Of a DNA stretch of 7,218 nt, positions 6,025-7,218 are shown piece by piece (position 1 is the stretch's first letter; each line of letters starts with the position of its first letter). Location of the stretch: the NCBI GenBank assembly GCA_900321195.1, contig ONVG01000077.1, positions 1 through 7,218 on the forward strand, in the 5' to 3' direction. This DNA is from an uncultured Eubacteriales bacterium (lineage in GTDB: Bacteria; Bacillota; Clostridia; Oscillospirales; Acutalibacteraceae). The notes beneath the pieces were generated by a model. The model was not told where the DNA came from and did not search any database. It saw nothing but the letters and a program-made list of their open reading frames with translations. A program made the translations under genes and the position numbers.

Positions 6025-6669
6025 TCAATACTGTGCTTTTATGTCAAGCACCCCTTCACCCTTGAGATAATAATTGAACCAGTCAAGGACGATACCGTTA
6101 ACAGTTGTCATCATTTTTTCGCTGTCAACATCTCCATGACCTAACATTGAGCCAAGGAAGGGTGAAAACAGAGGAAGGTCGGTAAAATCCATATGTCTGG
6201 CGTTCTTGAAGGAAACTATCCTGCCGTCCTTTGCATTACCAATGACAAACTTATTGACATGATAAATGCCGCCGTAAGCATCTGATTCAATTTCATTATA
6301 ATTGTTTTCGGTGAATAATGCAAGCATGGGAACAGGATATGCGCCTGTATAATATTCAAATTTTCCGTCTTTTACATTTGTCATTTCTCCGAACATACTA
6401 CCGTCCATGTCAATAACTGCATCGATATCGCTGCGTTCTTTGCCGACACTGACAGCGGCTGCGCCGCCAAGCGAGTGACCCATAAGACCGATCTTTTCGG
6501 TATCTGTCATGCTGATAACACGGAGCATCGTTTCCTTGTCTTCGGCATACCATGTATCATCAAGAGAGTTCTTCTCCTCTTTTTGATCTCGGAACCTGCA
6601 CCTGAGCAAAACATACTGATAGCCGTTTCTGCTGTAATTGCTGCCAAAAGACCTAACATAGTAAAACAT
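6025..6669 (-). CDS. N-terminally truncated alpha/beta hydrolase (PAF-acetylhydrolase-like), probable pseudogene
   Basis: The longest reading is 214 residues. From about residue 36 on it matches the C-terminal part of a PAF-acetylhydrolase/dienelactone-hydrolase type esterase. The nucleophile elbow GHSLGG has Ser66, Asp88 or Asp90 sits where the family acid would be, and His159 in RHMDFTDLPLFSP is the likely catalytic His. Family members usually carry well over 100 residues before the elbow, including the first beta-strands and oxyanion loop. Here about 60 remain, and the first 35 (Arg/Tyr-rich) do not look native. The ATG at 6669 directly abuts AAAGGAG with no spacing. A better spaced ATG at 6659 opens a different frame, starting MLGLLAAITAETAISMFC, that runs 50 codons to a TGA at 6507 and misses the hydrolase frame. 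An internal deletion with a frame change is the simplest explanation. Retained catalytic residues suggest recent decay, and a sequencing error cannot be excluded. Confidence 0.7.
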   Translation of the reverse strand: MFYYVRSFGSNYSRNGYQYVLLRCRFRDQKEEKNSLDDTWYAEDKETMLRVISMTDTEKIGLMGHSLGGAAAVSVGKERSDIDAVIDMDGSMFGEMTNVKDGKFEYYTGAYPVPMLALFTENNYNEIESDAYGGIYHVNKFVIGNAKDGRIVSFKNARHMDFTDLPLFSPFLGSMLGHGDVDSEKMMTTVNGIVLDWFNYYLKGEGVLDIKAQY

Positions 6670-6682
6670 CTCCTTTCAAATT

Positions 6683-6760
6683 TTAGTCAACACACGCTTC
6701 AACGATCAATACAGTAGCAAGCGTTACTGCAAATCCTGTTGTAAAGAGTATCATCTCCAT
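6683..6760 (-). CDS. 25-residue hydrophobic small ORF with a perfect ribosome binding site
   Basis: ATG at 6760 is preceded by AGGAGGTGA (6774-6766), a nine-base match to the anti-Shine-Dalgarno sequence, with GGAGG 8 bases from the start. The 25 residues begin MEMILFTTGFAVTLATV, form a single hydrophobic helix (about residues 3-20) and end in an acidic tail (EACVD) before TAA at 6685-6683. It lies 37 bases after the stop of the upstream gene and 13 bases before the ATG of the hydrolase remnant, so it is probably part of the same transcript. It could be a single-pass microprotein, a leader peptide, or the surviving start of a broken gene. I do not recognise a family. Confidence 0.5.
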   Translation of the reverse strand: MEMILFTTGFAVTLATVLIVEACVD

Positions 6761-6797
6761 GTGGTTCACCTCCTGTGTGAAATAATCCTTGTAATAC

Positions 6798-7218
6798 TCA
6801 CTTACTTACTTCTTCATAATGTGATTCATAGCTTTGTTCTGAATCTCTTCTGTAAAATGTGTTTCTTTTGTACCCCTGAGGAACAGTTTTATCAATCTCT
6901 TTCCTTAAGTCTTCATCAACATAAGAAGCGTTATATATAAGAAACATTTCAAGGAATACCTCATCTCTTATGGTAATGTCCCCTGAACTGTTGATAAGTT
7001 CGCAGGCAGCCCACATAACTGTATTGATATTATTTACGCTGTTTAAAGTAAAATCATTGTTGAGCTTGTTATACTTTTTCAAGATATCAACAGCTTCAAT
7101 TATCATTTCGGATTCTGCCTGAGATTCAGCGTCCCAATATGCTTCTTTGGCATCCTTTCCGTTTGCTATCATTTCCTGACGCAATTTAGCTTTTCTATCG
7201 TTAAGTTCATCATAAATG
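6798..7218 (-). CDS. Unrecognised protein, C-terminal part (partial at the right edge)
   Basis: The frame is open from the window edge to TGA at 6800-6798, giving at least 139 residues. No start codon with a ribosome binding site is present. The TTG at 7184 lacks one, and residues before it (ELNDRKAK) continue the same charged helical character, so the gene probably begins outside the window. The visible part is hydrophilic, largely helical and acidic (for example DAKEAYWDAESQAESEM), with a more hydrophobic middle (INTVMWAACELI) and a charged, Ser/Tyr/Glu-rich tail. No membrane segment, catalytic motif or known domain is evident. It lies 37 bases upstream of the 25-residue small ORF with no terminator between them. 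Confidence 0.7.
   Translation of the reverse strand, partial: IYDELNDRKAKLRQEMIANGKDAKEAYWDAESQAESEMIIEAVDILKKYNKLNNDFTLNSVNNINTVMWAACELINSSGDITIRDEVFLEMFLIYNASYVDEDLRKEIDKTVPQGYKRNTFYRRDSEQSYESHYEEVSK

Noticed and set aside
7182..7184. TTG as the start of the right-edge gene.
   Set aside because: It has no ribosome binding site, and the frame stays open with similar composition to the window edge.
1..7218. tRNA or rRNA genes, CRISPR arrays, insertion sequences, riboswitches and long direct repeats.
   Set aside because: Nothing resembling these was seen by eye on either strand.

Overview
The window looks like chromosomal DNA from a low-to-moderate G+C Gram-positive anaerobe of the Clostridia. 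Codon style and gene content (class D-type sortase, DUF3784-like small membrane protein, Cu(I) pump with attached chaperone domain) suggest a Ruminococcus or another Oscillospirales member. This placement is an inference, as no taxonomic marker gene is present.

Layout, left to right. Positions 1-84 are probably the last 27 codons of an upstream gene. A perfect-consensus SigA-type promoter (118-146) then drives a compact three-gene plus-strand unit: a secreted, C-terminally anchored acidic protein (208-834), a class D-type sortase (827-1558) and a four-helix membrane protein of unknown function (1573-2511). The unit is closed by a strong intrinsic terminator (2514-2554). A second plus-strand pair follows, with a 73-residue DUF3784-like membrane protein (2601-2822) and a low-molecular-weight protein tyrosine phosphatase (2842-3297). 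A bidirectional terminator (3301-3338) separates these from the convergent minus-strand genes.

On the minus strand, 3383-5908 encodes a complete Cu(I)-exporting P1B-type ATPase. It has an N-terminal metal-binding domain and a second, CopZ-like domain fused at the C terminus. A textbook Shine-Dalgarno sequence and in-frame ATG at the domain boundary suggest that the same gene also yields a free 70-residue CopZ copper chaperone. Beyond 5908 there is a 116-base intergenic stretch without a recognisable copper operator. Next come a PAF-acetylhydrolase-like alpha/beta hydrolase that lacks its N-terminal half and appears frame-disrupted (6025-6669), a 25-codon hydrophobic small ORF with a perfect ribosome binding site (6683-6760), and the C-terminal part of an unrecognised protein running off the right edge (6798-7218).

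How the genes work together: the first unit is most simply read as a self-contained cell-surface anchoring module (substrate, sortase, membrane partner) under one strong promoter. The copper gene is a single-gene efflux system in which pump and chaperone are encoded together. The right-hand minus-strand cluster contains a decayed gene and a candidate microprotein. The most interesting signals are the possible dual-product copA/copZ gene, the sortase unit with a non-standard sorting signal, and the 25-residue small ORF.
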